From Paracoccaceae bacterium (GTDB lineage Bacteria; Pseudomonadota; Alphaproteobacteria; Rhodobacterales; Rhodobacteraceae): a stretch of DNA of 36,054 bases. The stretch is from NCBI GenBank assembly GCA_026989055.1, contig JALSKC010000001.1, forward strand, positions 1-36,054, given 5' to 3'. Under the pieces are notes generated by a model. It had not been told where the DNA came from, made no database searches, and was given only the letters and a program-made list of their open reading frames with translations. The translations under genes were made by a program, and so were the position numbers. Shown piece by piece: positions 16,381 to 24,551 of this stretch (the stretch's first letter is position 1; every line of letters starts with the position of its first letter).

Positions 16381-17172
16381 ATGGAAGACGAACCGAAGCG
16401 GAGCGAGCGTATCGCCAAGGTGATCGCACGCGCCGGGCTGGCCAGCCGGCGCGCGGCCGAACGCATGATCGCCGAGGGGCGGGTGGCGGTGAACGGAAAA
16501 CCGGTTACCGGCCCGGCACTGAACGTTTCCCCCTCCGACCGCATCACCGTGGACGGCAGGCCGCTGGCCGCGCCCGGCCCGGTGCGGATCTGGCGCTATC
16601 ACAAGCCTGCCGGGCTGATCACCAGCGCGCGCGACGAAAAGGGCCGGCCGACGGTGTTCGACAACCTGCCCGAAGACATGCCGCGGGTGATGAGCATCGG
16701 CCGGCTCGATCTCAATTCGGAAGGCCTGCTGCTGCTGACCAACGACGGCGAGGTCAAGCGACGGCTGGAACTGCCCTCGACCGGCTGGCTGCGCCGCTAC
16801 CGGGTGCGGGTGAAGGGGCGCCCGGCCGAGGCGCTGCTCGCCCCGCTGCGGGAAGGGCTGAAGCTGGAGGGCGAGGCCTTTCGCCCGATGGCGGTGAGCA
16901 TGGACCGCCAGCAGGGTGCCAACGCCTGGCTGACGGTGGCGCTGCGCGAGGGACGGAACCGCGAGATCCGCCGCGCGATGGAAGCCGTTGGGCTGGTCGT
17001 GAACCGGCTGATCCGGATCTCCTACGGGCCGTTCCAGCTGGGAGGGCTGAAACCCGGAGAGGTGGAGGAGGTGAAACAGCAGGTGGTGCGCGATCAGCTG
17101 GGAGCGGGAACGAACCCGGGAGCGAAGACGCGCCGCCCCCGGCGCGGAGCAGCGGGTCCAGGCGGCTCGTGA
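16381..17172 (+). CDS. rluB: 23S rRNA pseudouridine synthase, RluB/RsuA family
   Basis: A 263-residue enzyme with an N-terminal S4 RNA-binding domain (residues ~8-55; RIAKVIARAGLASRRAAERM and VAVNGKPV) and a RsuA/RluB/RluE/RluF-type catalytic domain. The catalytic Asp110 is in GRLDLNSEGLLLLTNDG; EGRNREIRRAMEAVGL and LIRISYGPF follow as expected. By family it isomerises a uridine in 23S rRNA (position 2605 in E. coli), though RsuA-type 16S activity cannot be excluded. Two in-frame ATGs lie at 16369 and 16381; the second has GGAG upstream and fits family starts. The last ~20 residues are a basic low-complexity tail. Confidence 0.9.
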   Translation: MEDEPKRSERIAKVIARAGLASRRAAERMIAEGRVAVNGKPVTGPALNVSPSDRITVDGRPLAAPGPVRIWRYHKPAGLITSARDEKGRPTVFDNLPEDMPRVMSIGRLDLNSEGLLLLTNDGEVKRRLELPSTGWLRRYRVRVKGRPAEALLAPLREGLKLEGEAFRPMAVSMDRQQGANAWLTVALREGRNREIRRAMEAVGLVVNRLIRISYGPFQLGGLKPGEVEEVKQQVVRDQLGAGTNPGAKTRRPRRGAAGPGGS

Positions 17173-17220
17173 ACCCCGCACCAGCGCGCAAGCCGGCAGG
17201 AACCGCCGGAAAATGCCGCA

Positions 17221-17250
17221 GTGGCTTCGGTGCGCGAGCCGGGCTATAGA
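17221..17250 (+). promoter_or_regulatory. Candidate promoter of the XpaC-TelA operon
   Basis: TATAGA at 17245-17250, followed by AGGGC, resembles the TATAGGGC -10 context of rpsU and ygfZ in this window. No convincing -35 is seen. It lies 48 bases before the first small gene of the operon. Confidence 0.35.
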
Positions 17251-17297
17251 AGGGCTGACGTCCTGGTGGACCTGGTGAAACGGTATCGGGGGGAAAG

Positions 17298-17381
17298 GTG
17301 AGCGCAACCGGATTGCAGAAGCTGGCATATGTTCTGCTGATCGCTGTCATCCTCTATGTCGCGATTGCCGGGGGGAGATGA
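17298..17381 (+). CDS. 27-residue single-helix membrane peptide leading the XpaC-TelA operon
   Basis: A tiny gene starting at GTG 17298, reading MSATGLQKLAYVLLIAVILY followed by VAIAGGR. Residues 8-24 form one continuous hydrophobic helix. The translation signal is strong: GGGGGGAAAG lies just upstream. Its TGA overlaps the ATG of the next gene in an ATGA, the usual sign of coupled translation. Both the ribosome site and the overlap argue that it is a real gene. The protein probably sits in the inner membrane with a very short tail on each side. It has no enzyme motif; a regulatory or assembly role for the proteins encoded after it is inference. It is easily missed by automatic annotation because of its length and GTG start. 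Confidence 0.72.
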   Translation: MSATGLQKLAYVLLIAVILYVAIAGGR

Positions 17382-18319
17382 TGGGCAGATCCTACGGTGG
17401 CCGGTTCAGCCCCGACCGGCAGAAGGCGAAAGCGGCAGGAGAGGCCGCCCGCACCCCGACCGTGCCGGCGCGCAACCCCTGGCGCAGCGCGCGCCCGAGC
17501 CGTGCCGGGGCGCGGGCGAACTTCCTGTTCCTGGTGCCGCTGCCGCTGGCGGTGCGCGCCTTCGGCCAGGATCCGGTCGGGCTGGCGCTGAGCCTCGCCG
17601 GGCTCGGCCTGCTGCTCCTGGCCGCCTGGCTGACCCGCGAGGGGCTGCTGGCCGAAGACGCCTACCATGCCCGCAAGATCGCCCGCCGCCCGGCGCTTCC
17701 GCGCAAGATCTTCGCCTCGGTCCTGACCGCGGCGGGGCTGGCGGTTGCCGTCCTGGGCTCCGGCGGAGGAGCGGCGGAGGGCGGCGTCCTCGCTCTTCTG
17801 GGAGGGATATTGCACCTCCTCGCCTTCGGCCCGGACCCGCTGCGCGACAAGGGGATGGAGGGAATCGACCGTTTCCAGCAGGACCGGGTGGCGCGCGCCG
17901 TGGACGAGGCCGAGCGGCACCTGGCGGCGATGCTGCAGGCCGTCCGCCGCAGTGGCGCGCGCGATCTGGAGGCACGTGTCGAACGTTTTGCCGCCACCGC
18001 CCGCGACATGTTCCGCACCGTCGAAGAGGACCCGCGCGACCTGACGGCGGCCCGGCGCTACCTGGGGGTCTATCTGCTGGGGGCGCGCGATGCGACAGCG
18101 AAGTTCGCCGACATCTACAGCCGCAGCGCCGACCCGCAGGCGCGGGCCGACTACGAGACCCTGCTGGACGACCTGGAGAAGAATTTCGCCGCCCGCACCC
18201 GCAGGCTGCTGCTTGACGACAGGAGCGATCTGGAAATCGAAATCGAAGTGCTGCGTGCACGCCTCGCACGCGAGGGGCTGCGTGAGCGGCAGATGTCAGA
18301 AGGAGAGTACGATGAGTGA
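17378..18319 (+). CDS. xpaC: XpaC-family (5-bromo-4-chloroindolyl phosphate hydrolysis) membrane protein
   Basis: A 313-residue protein of the XpaC/PF10112 family. A basic N-terminus is followed by about four hydrophobic segments within residues 45-150. The C-terminal soluble part (about 155-313) is helical and charged, with MEGIDRFQQDRVARAVDEAE and RYLGVYLLGARDATAKFADI typical of XpaC. The name comes from a Bacillus activity screen; no catalytic motif is apparent here and the true role is not known. Its constant partner is TelA, and that holds here: the telA ATG lies inside the last 8 bases of this gene. The start ATG at 17378 overlaps the stop of the small membrane peptide. It probably makes an inner-membrane complex with TelA. 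Confidence 0.85.
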   Translation: MMGRSYGGRFSPDRQKAKAAGEAARTPTVPARNPWRSARPSRAGARANFLFLVPLPLAVRAFGQDPVGLALSLAGLGLLLLAAWLTREGLLAEDAYHARKIARRPALPRKIFASVLTAAGLAVAVLGSGGGAAEGGVLALLGGILHLLAFGPDPLRDKGMEGIDRFQQDRVARAVDEAERHLAAMLQAVRRSGARDLEARVERFAATARDMFRTVEEDPRDLTAARRYLGVYLLGARDATAKFADIYSRSADPQARADYETLLDDLEKNFAARTRRLLLDDRSDLEIEIEVLRARLAREGLRERQMSEGEYDE

Positions 18320-19529
18320 CGCGGTGCGCCGGAAGGCGGAAAGGGATCTCGAACTGCTGGAGGAGGTGACGGCGGCGCAGCTGCCCGAGCCGCTGCCCGA
18401 GGTGGTGCCGCTGGAGGCCGCCGAAGCACCGCTGACCGAGGAGATCCGCAAGCGGATGAAGGAAATCGACCTGGCCGATACCGGCTCGATCATCAGCTTC
18501 GGCTCTGCCGCCCAGGCCGAGCTTCAGGAAATCAGCCAGGCGATGCTGACCGACGTGCGCAACAAGGATGTCGGCCCGGCCGGCGATGCCCTGCGCGAGA
18601 TCGTCACCACCATCCGCGGCTTCTCGGTTTCCGAACTCGACGTGCGGCGCAAGCGCAGCTGGTGGGAACGCCTGCTGGGCCGGGCCGCTCCCTTTGCCGA
18701 TTTCGTGGCCCGCTACGAAACCGTGCAGAGCCAGATCGATCAGGTGACCGAAAACCTGCTGATGCACGAGCACCGGCTGCTCAAGGACATCAAGTCGCTC
18801 GACAGGCTCTACGAAAAGACGCTCGAATTCTATGACGAGCTGGCACTCTACATCGCCGCCGGCGAGGAAAAGCTGAAGGAGCTCGACGAACGGACCATCC
18901 CGGCCAAGGAGCGGGAGGCCGGGCAGGCGCCCGAGGACAAGGCGGTGCTGATCGCCCAGGAGCTGCGCGACCTGCGCGCGGCGCGCGACGATCTGGAACG
19001 CCGGGTGCATGACCTGAAGCTGACGCGGCAGGTCACCATGCAGTCGCTGCCCTCGATCAGGCTGGTGCAGGAAAACGACAAGTCGCTGGTGACGAAGATC
19101 AACTCGACGCTCGTCAACACCATCCCGCTGTGGGAAACCCAGCTGGCGCAGGCGGTGACGATCCAGCGTTCCTCCGAGGCCGCCGCCGCGGTGAAGGAGG
19201 CCGGCGACCTGACCAACGAGCTGCTGACGGCGAATGCCGAGAACCTGCGCCAGGCCAACCGGATGGTGCGCGAGGAAATGGAGCGCGGCGTGTTCGACAT
19301 CGAATCGGTGAAGAAGGCCAATGCCGAGCTGATCGCCACCATCGAGGAAAGCCTCGCCATCGCCGACGAGGGCAAGCGCCGGCGCGCCCGGGCCGAGGAA
19401 GAACTGAAGAAGCTGGAAACCGAACTGCGCGACGCCCTCGCCGCGGCCCGCGCCCGCGGCGGCGGCACCGCGCCGGCGCAGGCGGACGGGCAGGACACCG
19501 GGCAGGACACCGGGCAGGGCAGGCGCTGA
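18312..19529 (+). CDS. telA: TelA-family toxic anion resistance protein
   Basis: A 405-residue cytoplasmic helical protein of PF05816. Seen: GSIISFGSAAQAELQEISQA, WWERLLGRAAPFADFVARYE, HEHRLLKDIKSLDRLYEKT and LPSIRLVQENDKSLVTKI, in the family order. Long coiled-coil stretches are evident throughout. Some members were linked to tellurite or cell-envelope antibiotic tolerance; the biochemical activity is unknown and no tellurite reductase genes are nearby. The ATG at 18312 overlaps xpaC by 8 bases and follows AAGGAGAG. The C-terminus holds a 12-base tandem repeat (19488-19511), encoding a repeated GQDT, just before the stop; this part is probably disordered. The next gene starts 5 bases later. 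Confidence 0.92.
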   Translation: MSDAVRRKAERDLELLEEVTAAQLPEPLPEVVPLEAAEAPLTEEIRKRMKEIDLADTGSIISFGSAAQAELQEISQAMLTDVRNKDVGPAGDALREIVTTIRGFSVSELDVRRKRSWWERLLGRAAPFADFVARYETVQSQIDQVTENLLMHEHRLLKDIKSLDRLYEKTLEFYDELALYIAAGEEKLKELDERTIPAKEREAGQAPEDKAVLIAQELRDLRAARDDLERRVHDLKLTRQVTMQSLPSIRLVQENDKSLVTKINSTLVNTIPLWETQLAQAVTIQRSSEAAAAVKEAGDLTNELLTANAENLRQANRMVREEMERGVFDIESVKKANAELIATIEESLAIADEGKRRRARAEEELKKLETELRDALAAARARGGGTAPAQADGQDTGQDTGQGRR

Positions 19530-19534
19530 CAGCC

Positions 19535-20491
19535 TTGCGTGCCGGCAGACGCCATATCCTGCATCTTGCCCGGGCGCTTGCCGCCACCGCCCTGCTGGCC
19601 GGCTGCGACCCGGCGCGGCTGGTGCAGGACGACCGCCCGCCGCCCCGCCCCGCCCCGCCCCGGCCCGCCCCGCCCCCGGCCCGTTCGGCCGAAAGCGAGG
19701 CCCTGGCGCGCTACTATGCGCGGGTCCAGGACAGCTTCCTCGCCCAGGGGCTGCTGCGCACCGACGGCGGCGGCCCCGATGTGCCCTTCGACGCCCGCGA
19801 CCTGGTGGAGAACTTCATCCGCATCGCCCTGTTCGAGGAATACGCCACCGTGGACGGCCGGATCATCGCCCGGCAGACCCCGAGCCGGCTGCACAAGTGG
19901 GTCGCGCCGGTCCGGATGCAGGTGATCTTCGGGAGGACCGTCCCGCGGGACCAGCAGCGCCGGGATCGGGACAGCATCGCCGCCTATGTGGCCCGGCTGT
20001 CGCGAATCACCGGGCTGCCGATGCGCCTGGTGCCGGAGAACGCCAATTTCCACGTCTTCATCGTCAACGAGGAGGAGCGGCGCGCCCTCGGCGACAGGAT
20101 CCGCCGGCTGCTGCCCGGAATCGACGAGGCCACCGTGAAGGCCGTGACCGACATGCCGCGCTCCACCTTCTGCCTGGTGTTCGCGCTGAATTCGGAAGAG
20201 ACCGGAACCTACAGCCGGGCGCTTGCGGTGATCCGGGGCGAACACCCCGACCTGATGCGCCTTTCCTGCATCCACGAGGAGATCGCCCAGGGGCTGGGCC
20301 TGTCCAACGACAGCCCCAAGGCGCGCCCCTCGATCTTCAACGACGACGAGGAATTCGCCCTGCTCACCAGCCATGACGAGATGCTGCTGCGCATCCTGTA
20401 CGACCCGCGGACAATCCCGGGCATGACCGCCCGCGAGGCGCGCCCGATCGTGGAAACCATAGCCGCCGAACTTCTCGGCGGTTCCAGCTGA
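19535..20491 (+). CDS. DUF2927 lipoprotein
   Basis: A 318-residue exported protein. HLARALAATALLAGC near the N-terminus is a signal peptide with a lipobox, then a Pro/Arg-rich linker (DRPPPRPAPPRPAPPPA). The rest is the DUF2927 region: DLVENFIRIALFEEYA, LHKWVAPVRMQVIFG, a Cys in STFCLVFAL, and RLSCIHEEIAQGLGLSNDSP. The HEE..QGLG segment looks like an HExxQ/zincin-type helix, so a peptidase-like fold is possible but unproven. It starts at TTG 19535, the only ordinary in-frame start between the telA stop and the signal peptide. It lies 5 bases after telA, so it is part of the operon and puts one component outside the inner membrane. Confidence 0.83.
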   Translation: MRAGRRHILHLARALAATALLAGCDPARLVQDDRPPPRPAPPRPAPPPARSAESEALARYYARVQDSFLAQGLLRTDGGGPDVPFDARDLVENFIRIALFEEYATVDGRIIARQTPSRLHKWVAPVRMQVIFGRTVPRDQQRRDRDSIAAYVARLSRITGLPMRLVPENANFHVFIVNEEERRALGDRIRRLLPGIDEATVKAVTDMPRSTFCLVFALNSEETGTYSRALAVIRGEHPDLMRLSCIHEEIAQGLGLSNDSPKARPSIFNDDEEFALLTSHDEMLLRILYDPRTIPGMTAREARPIVETIAAELLGGSS

Positions 20492-20514
20492 GACCCGAAC
20501 CGACGGAGGCCCCG

Positions 20515-21687
20515 ATGGGAATTCTCGACTTTCTGACCGGCGAATTCATCGACGTCATTCACTGGGTGGATGACAGCCGCGATACCATGGTCTGGCGCTT
20601 CGAACGCGAAGGCCACGAGATCAAATACGGCGCCAAGCTGACGGTGCGCGAAGGCCAGGCGGCGGTCTTCGTCCATGAAGGGGTGATCGCCGATGTGTTT
20701 TCCCCCGGGCTCTACCTGCTGGAGACCAACAACATGCCGGTGCTCACGACCCTGCAGCACTGGGACCACGGCTTCCGCTCGCCCTTCAAGTCGGAAATCT
20801 ACTTCGTCAGCACGACCCGTTTCAGCAATCTGAAATGGGGCACCAGAAACCCCATCATCCTGCGCGACCCGGAATTCGGCCCGCTGCGCATCCGCGCCTA
20901 TGGCACCTATGCGATCAGGGTCGCCGACCCGGCGCTGTTCCTGCGCGAAATCGTCGGCACCGACGGCGAATTCACCATGGACGAGATCAGCTTCCAGATC
21001 CGCAACATCATCGTGCAGGAGTTTTCCCGGGTGATCGCCCGCAGCGGGATCCCGGTTCTGGACATGGCCGCCAACACCGATGATCTGGGCAGGCTGGTGG
21101 TCGCGGAAATCGCGGACACGCTGGCGCAATACGGGCTGGCCATGCCCGAACTCTATGTAGAGAACATCTCGCTGCCGCCCGCCGTCGAGGAGGCGCTGGA
21201 CAAGCGGACATCGATGGGGCTCGCGGGCGATCTGGGCAAGTTCACCCATTATTCGGCCGCCGAGGCGATGAGTGCCGCGGCGCGCAACCCCGGCGCCGCG
21301 GGTGCGGGGCTGGGCGCCGGCCTGGGGCTGGGAATCGGCATGGCGATGAGCGGGCAGATGGCCGGGCAGATGGCGGTGCAGAGCGGCCCCTGGGGCCCGG
21401 TGGCCCGGCAGCCCTCCCCACAGCCCTCTCCACAGCCCGCCCCGGCGCCCCCGCCCGCGGCTTTCCCGCCGCCGCCGGTCGAGCGAATCTGGCATGTCGC
21501 CGAAGGCGGCAAGACCCGCGGCCCCTTTTCGCGGGCGGATCTCGGGCGGATGGCCGCCGACGGGGCGCTGACGCGCCAGAGCCTGGTCTGGAGCGCCGGC
21601 CAGGACGGCTGGCTGGCTGCCGAGGACGTTCCGGAACTGGCGCAGCTGTTCACCGTGATGCCGCCGCCGCCGCCCTCTGCGGGCTGA
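20515..21687 (+). CDS. SPFH-domain protein with C-terminal GYF-like domain (YdjI-like)
   Basis: A 390-residue protein. Residues ~1-245 form a virion-core/YdjI-like SPFH domain (KYGAKLTVREGQAAVFVHEG, LRIRAYGTYAIRVADPALFL, then FTMDEISFQIRNIIVQEFSR). A Gly/Ala-rich linker with a glycine-rich amphipathic stretch (about 262-290) and a Pro-rich segment follow. Residues ~322-375 are a GYF_2-type domain (IWHVAEGGKTRGPFSRADLG and LVWSAGQDGWLAAEDVPEL), which usually binds proline-rich peptides. SPFH proteins oligomerise on membranes and organise microdomains. The ATG at 20515 follows ACGGAGGC. It sits 23 bases after the lipoprotein gene. Proline-rich tracts in neighbouring operon products could be GYF ligands; that is inference. 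Confidence 0.88.
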   Translation: MGILDFLTGEFIDVIHWVDDSRDTMVWRFEREGHEIKYGAKLTVREGQAAVFVHEGVIADVFSPGLYLLETNNMPVLTTLQHWDHGFRSPFKSEIYFVSTTRFSNLKWGTRNPIILRDPEFGPLRIRAYGTYAIRVADPALFLREIVGTDGEFTMDEISFQIRNIIVQEFSRVIARSGIPVLDMAANTDDLGRLVVAEIADTLAQYGLAMPELYVENISLPPAVEEALDKRTSMGLAGDLGKFTHYSAAEAMSAAARNPGAAGAGLGAGLGLGIGMAMSGQMAGQMAVQSGPWGPVARQPSPQPSPQPAPAPPPAAFPPPPVERIWHVAEGGKTRGPFSRADLGRMAADGALTRQSLVWSAGQDGWLAAEDVPELAQLFTVMPPPPPSAG

Positions 21688-21729
21688 GCAGCGCCCGGCA
21701 CCCCGAAACGGACAGGAGACCGACCCGAG

Positions 21730-22866
21730 TTGAGCGCTTCTCCTCCGCCTTCCCCTCCGCCACCCCCGCCTGCCGCAGGAGAGGGTTCGGCCACGCACCG
21801 CTTCCCCTGCCTGCGCTGCGGCGCCGATCTGCGCTTCGACCCGGAGCAGGGACAGCTGGTCTGCGGCTTCTGCGGCGACGCACAGCCGCTGGATGGCGGC
21901 GCGCCGCGGGAAGAGGCGCTTCGGGAAACCGACTACCGAAGCGCCCTGTCAGCGCAGCTCCCCGCGGCCGAATCGGAAGAAATCCGCACCGCGCGCTGCG
22001 CCAGCTGCGGCGCCAGTTTCGAATTCGACCCGAACACCCACGCCGCCGAATGCCCCTTCTGCTCCACCCCGATCGTCACCGATACCGGCCTCCGGCGGCA
22101 GATCAAGCCCCAGGCGGTGCTGCCCTTCGCGGTTTCCGAGCGCGCCGCGCGAAAGGCGATGACGGACTGGCTCGGCGGGTTGTGGTTCGCACCCTCGGGG
22201 CTGCGGGAATACGCCCGCAAGGGGCGGAAGATGCAGGGCATCTACGTGCCCTACTGGACCTTCGATGCCGACACCCGCTCCACCTATCGCGGCGCGCGCG
22301 GGACCGTCTATTACGTCACCCGCACCGTCACCCGCAACGGCCAGAAGGTGCGGCAGCGCGTGCAGAAGGTGCGCTGGCGCCCCGTCAGCGGCCGGGTGGC
22401 GCGATTCTTCGACGACATCCTGGTGCTGGCCTCGCGCTCCCTGCCCCGGCGCTATACCGATGCGCTGGAGCCGTGGGACCTGTCGGCGCTGGAGCCCTAC
22501 CGGCCCGAATACCTGGCCGGGTTCCGCGCCGAGGGCTATACCGTCGATCTCGAAGAGGGCTACGCGCTGGCGCGCGAGCACATGGACCGGGTGATCCGCC
22601 GCGACGTGCGCTTCGACATCGGCGGCGACCGGCAGCGCATCCACCAGATCCGCACCACGGTTTCCGATGTCACCTTCAAGCACATCCTGCTGCCGGTGTG
22701 GCTGGCCGCCTACCGATACCGCGGCAAGAGCTACCGCTTCGTGGTCAACGGCCAGAGCGGGCGGGTGCGGGGCGAACGGCCGTGGTCGGTGTGGAAAATC
22801 GCGCTGGCGGTGATCGCAGGTGCCGCGCTGGCCGGGGCCATCGGCTATCTCGCAGCCCGCTCGTGA
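21730..22866 (+). CDS. Double zinc-ribbon protein with C-terminal membrane helix
   Basis: A 378-residue protein. It opens with a Ser/Pro tract, then two CxxC...CxxC zinc ribbons: CLRCGADLRF with CGFCG, and CASCGASFEF with CPFC, the second resembling the zinc ribbon loosely annotated as PriA- or TFIIB-like. The middle is a beta-rich region (VPYWTFDADTRSTYRGARGT, KHILLPVWLAAYRYRGKSY). The end has one hydrophobic helix (about 352-374). The zinc-ribbon plus SPFH gene pairing is found in other bacteria, including the ydj region of Bacillus. It starts at TTG 21730 after AGGAG at 11 bases, with no in-frame ATG before the first zinc ribbon. It ends the operon; its Pro-rich N-terminus could bind the GYF domain of the SPFH protein. 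It is not a helicase: no Walker motif is present. Confidence 0.82.
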   Translation: MSASPPPSPPPPPPAAGEGSATHRFPCLRCGADLRFDPEQGQLVCGFCGDAQPLDGGAPREEALRETDYRSALSAQLPAAESEEIRTARCASCGASFEFDPNTHAAECPFCSTPIVTDTGLRRQIKPQAVLPFAVSERAARKAMTDWLGGLWFAPSGLREYARKGRKMQGIYVPYWTFDADTRSTYRGARGTVYYVTRTVTRNGQKVRQRVQKVRWRPVSGRVARFFDDILVLASRSLPRRYTDALEPWDLSALEPYRPEYLAGFRAEGYTVDLEEGYALAREHMDRVIRRDVRFDIGGDRQRIHQIRTTVSDVTFKHILLPVWLAAYRYRGKSYRFVVNGQSGRVRGERPWSVWKIALAVIAGAALAGAIGYLAARS

Positions 22867-23043
22867 ACGCCGGCCCGCGGACGCGCGGACGCACGCCGCG
22901 AAAGCGCGACCGGGGCAGGACCCCCGGAAAGCGCCCCGCAGGCCGCCCCGCCCGAGCGCCCCGCGCATCCCGGTGCATCCCGGCACACGGCCCCTTTCGC
23001 CGCATCCCGGCGCGCCGGCGCGCCGATGCACCCGCGGGCGGCC

Positions 23044-23463
23044 TCAGCCCTTGCCGATCCTGATCCGGCGCGCGCCCGGGGCGTCATCGGAACGGATCCG
23101 CCCGACCCGGATGGTCAGCACCCCGTTGCCGAGATCGGCCGTGACCGCGTTCGGATCGGCATCCGCCGGCAGGCGGAAGCTGCGCGAGAACGCCCCGTAC
23201 TGGCGCTCGGAGAAATACCAGGTATCCCCCCTTTCCTCGCGGTGGCTCTTCTTTTCGCCGCGCACGGTCAGCACATCGCCTTCGACCAGCACCTCGATAT
23301 CGTCTTCCTCGACCCCCGGCAGCTCGATCGCGATCTCGTAGGCATCCTCGCCCGACGAAGCCTCGGAAGCCGGGGCGAGCCAGTCGTGCAGCTTGGCGCC
23401 GATTGCCTGGAACGGCGCGAACAGCTGCGGGAGCAGACCGCTTGTCAGTGTCTTTTCCACCAT
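23044..23463 (-). CDS. Small heat-shock protein, Hsp20/alpha-crystallin family
   Basis: A 139-residue ATP-independent chaperone that holds unfolding proteins. The alpha-crystallin domain spans about residues 40-128: YEIAIELPGVEEDDIEVLVE, LTVRGEKK, YGAFSRSFRLP and LGNGVLTIRVGR, the last being the conserved GVLTI strand. The C-terminal RIRIGKG holds the IxI motif that docks on a neighbouring subunit. The ATG at 23463 has an excellent AGGAGG six bases upstream; the longer open frame is not needed. It is transcribed away from the sugar kinase. A heat-shock promoter is expected but none was identified with confidence. Confidence 0.94.
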   Translation of the reverse strand: MVEKTLTSGLLPQLFAPFQAIGAKLHDWLAPASEASSGEDAYEIAIELPGVEEDDIEVLVEGDVLTVRGEKKSHREERGDTWYFSERQYGAFSRSFRLPADADPNAVTADLGNGVLTIRVGRIRSDDAPGARRIRIGKG

Positions 23464-23630
23464 GTCGATCCTCCTTTCCGTTCCTTCTTTGCGTTGCTCT
23501 CCTCCTGATCTAGGTATGGTTCCGGGAATTTCGAGTCCTCTCCCGATGCAGCTGCCCCCGCCCGGGCAGGAGCGGCGCAAGCAACGGGAGGAAGACGGAA
23601 GGAAAACGACGGAAGGAAGAGGAAAGGCCG

Positions 23631-24551
23631 GTGATCCTGTGCTGCGGGGAAGCCCTGATCGACATGCTGCCGGGCAGGACCGCCGAAGGCGAGGACGCCT
23701 TCGTGCCCCGCCCCGGCGGCGCCGTGTTCAACACCGCCATCGCCCTGGGGCGGCTGGGCGCGCCGGTCGGGCTGTTCACCGGCCTGTCGGAGGACATGTT
23801 CGGCCGGCGTCTGCGCGCGGCCCTGGCCGAAAGCGGCGTCGATTTTTCCCTGGCCGCGATCGGTCCGCGCCCGACCACGCTGGCCTTCGTCGAACTGCGC
23901 GACGGCCAGGCCCGCTATGTCTTCCATGACGAGAACACCGCCGGGCGAATGCTGGGAGCGGATGACCTGCCGGCCCTTCCGGAAGGGCTCCGCGCGCTGT
24001 TCTTCGGCGGCATCTCGCTGGCCGTCACCCCCTGTGCGGAAGCCTACGAGGCGCTGATGGAACGCGCGGCAGGCCGGCGTGTCATCATGCTGGATCCGAA
24101 CATCCGCCCCGGCTTCGCCGCCGACGAGGCCGCCTACCGGGCGCGTATCGGGCGGATGATCGCGCGAGCCGATCTGGTGAAGCTGTCCGACGAGGATCTG
24201 CGCTGGCTGGCCGGCCCCGGCGATCCGCTGCGGCAGCTGCGCGCCCTGATCGGCGACAGCGCCCGTATCGCCCTGCTGACCGAGGGCGCCCGGGGAGCGC
24301 GCGCCGTCACGCGGGAATTCGAGCTCCGCCTTGCCGCGCCCGCGGTCGAGGTCGTCGACACGGTCGGCGCCGGAGACAGCTTCAACGCCGGCGTCCTGGC
24401 CGCGTTGCAGGCCGCCGGGGCGCTGCGCCGGGAGGCGCTGGCGGAAATCGACGCCGCGACCCTGCACGCGGCGCTGGAGCTGGGGGTGCGGGTGGCCGCC
24501 GTCACGGTATCGCGGGCCGGCGCCAACCCGCCCCGGGCAGAGGAACTCTGA
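23631..24551 (+). CDS. PfkB-family carbohydrate kinase (fructokinase-like)
   Basis: A 306-residue ribokinase-fold kinase. Seen: the N-terminal [11 protein letters not shown], the sugar-binding [26 protein letters not shown], and the catalytic anion-hole motif [12 protein letters not shown] with base Asp249. The pattern is closest to fructokinases, which phosphorylate fructose at O6, but PfkB substrates cannot be told from motifs alone. It starts with GTG at 23631, preceded by AGGAAGAGGAAAGG. The stop TGA overlaps the dtd ATG by one base, so the two are co-translated. No sugar transporter is near. Confidence 0.87.
   Translation: MILCCGEALIDMLPGRTAEGEDAFVPRPGGAVFNTAIALGRLGAPVGLFTGLSEDMFGRRLRAALAESGVDFSLAAIGPRPTTLAFVELRDGQARYVFHDENTAGRMLGADDLPALPEGLRALFFGGISLAVTPCAEAYEALMERAAGRRVIMLDPNIRPGFAADEAAYRARIGRMIARADLVKLSDEDLRWLAGPGDPLRQLRALIGDSARIALLTEGARGARAVTREFELRLAAPAVEVVDTVGAGDSFNAGVLAALQAAGALRREALAEIDAATLHAALELGVRVAAVTVSRAGANPPRAEEL

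Noticed and set aside
18312-19529. Tellurite resistance determinant
   Set aside because: The TelA name suggests this, but no other ter/teh genes are present and the operon content points to envelope functions instead.
21730-22866. PriA-type helicase
   Set aside because: Homologues are sometimes so annotated because of the zinc ribbons, but no Walker or helicase motifs exist and the C-terminus is a membrane helix.
22867-23043. Possible gene in the gap between the zinc-ribbon gene and the small heat-shock gene
   Set aside because: Arg/Pro/Gly-rich frames only, with short GCATCCCGG repeats; no start signal or domain.
23500-23560. Heat-shock sigma-32-type promoter for the small heat-shock gene
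   Set aside because: CTCGAAA and CCATACCTA can be found on the minus strand, but the spacing is too short for the consensus, so it was not annotated.
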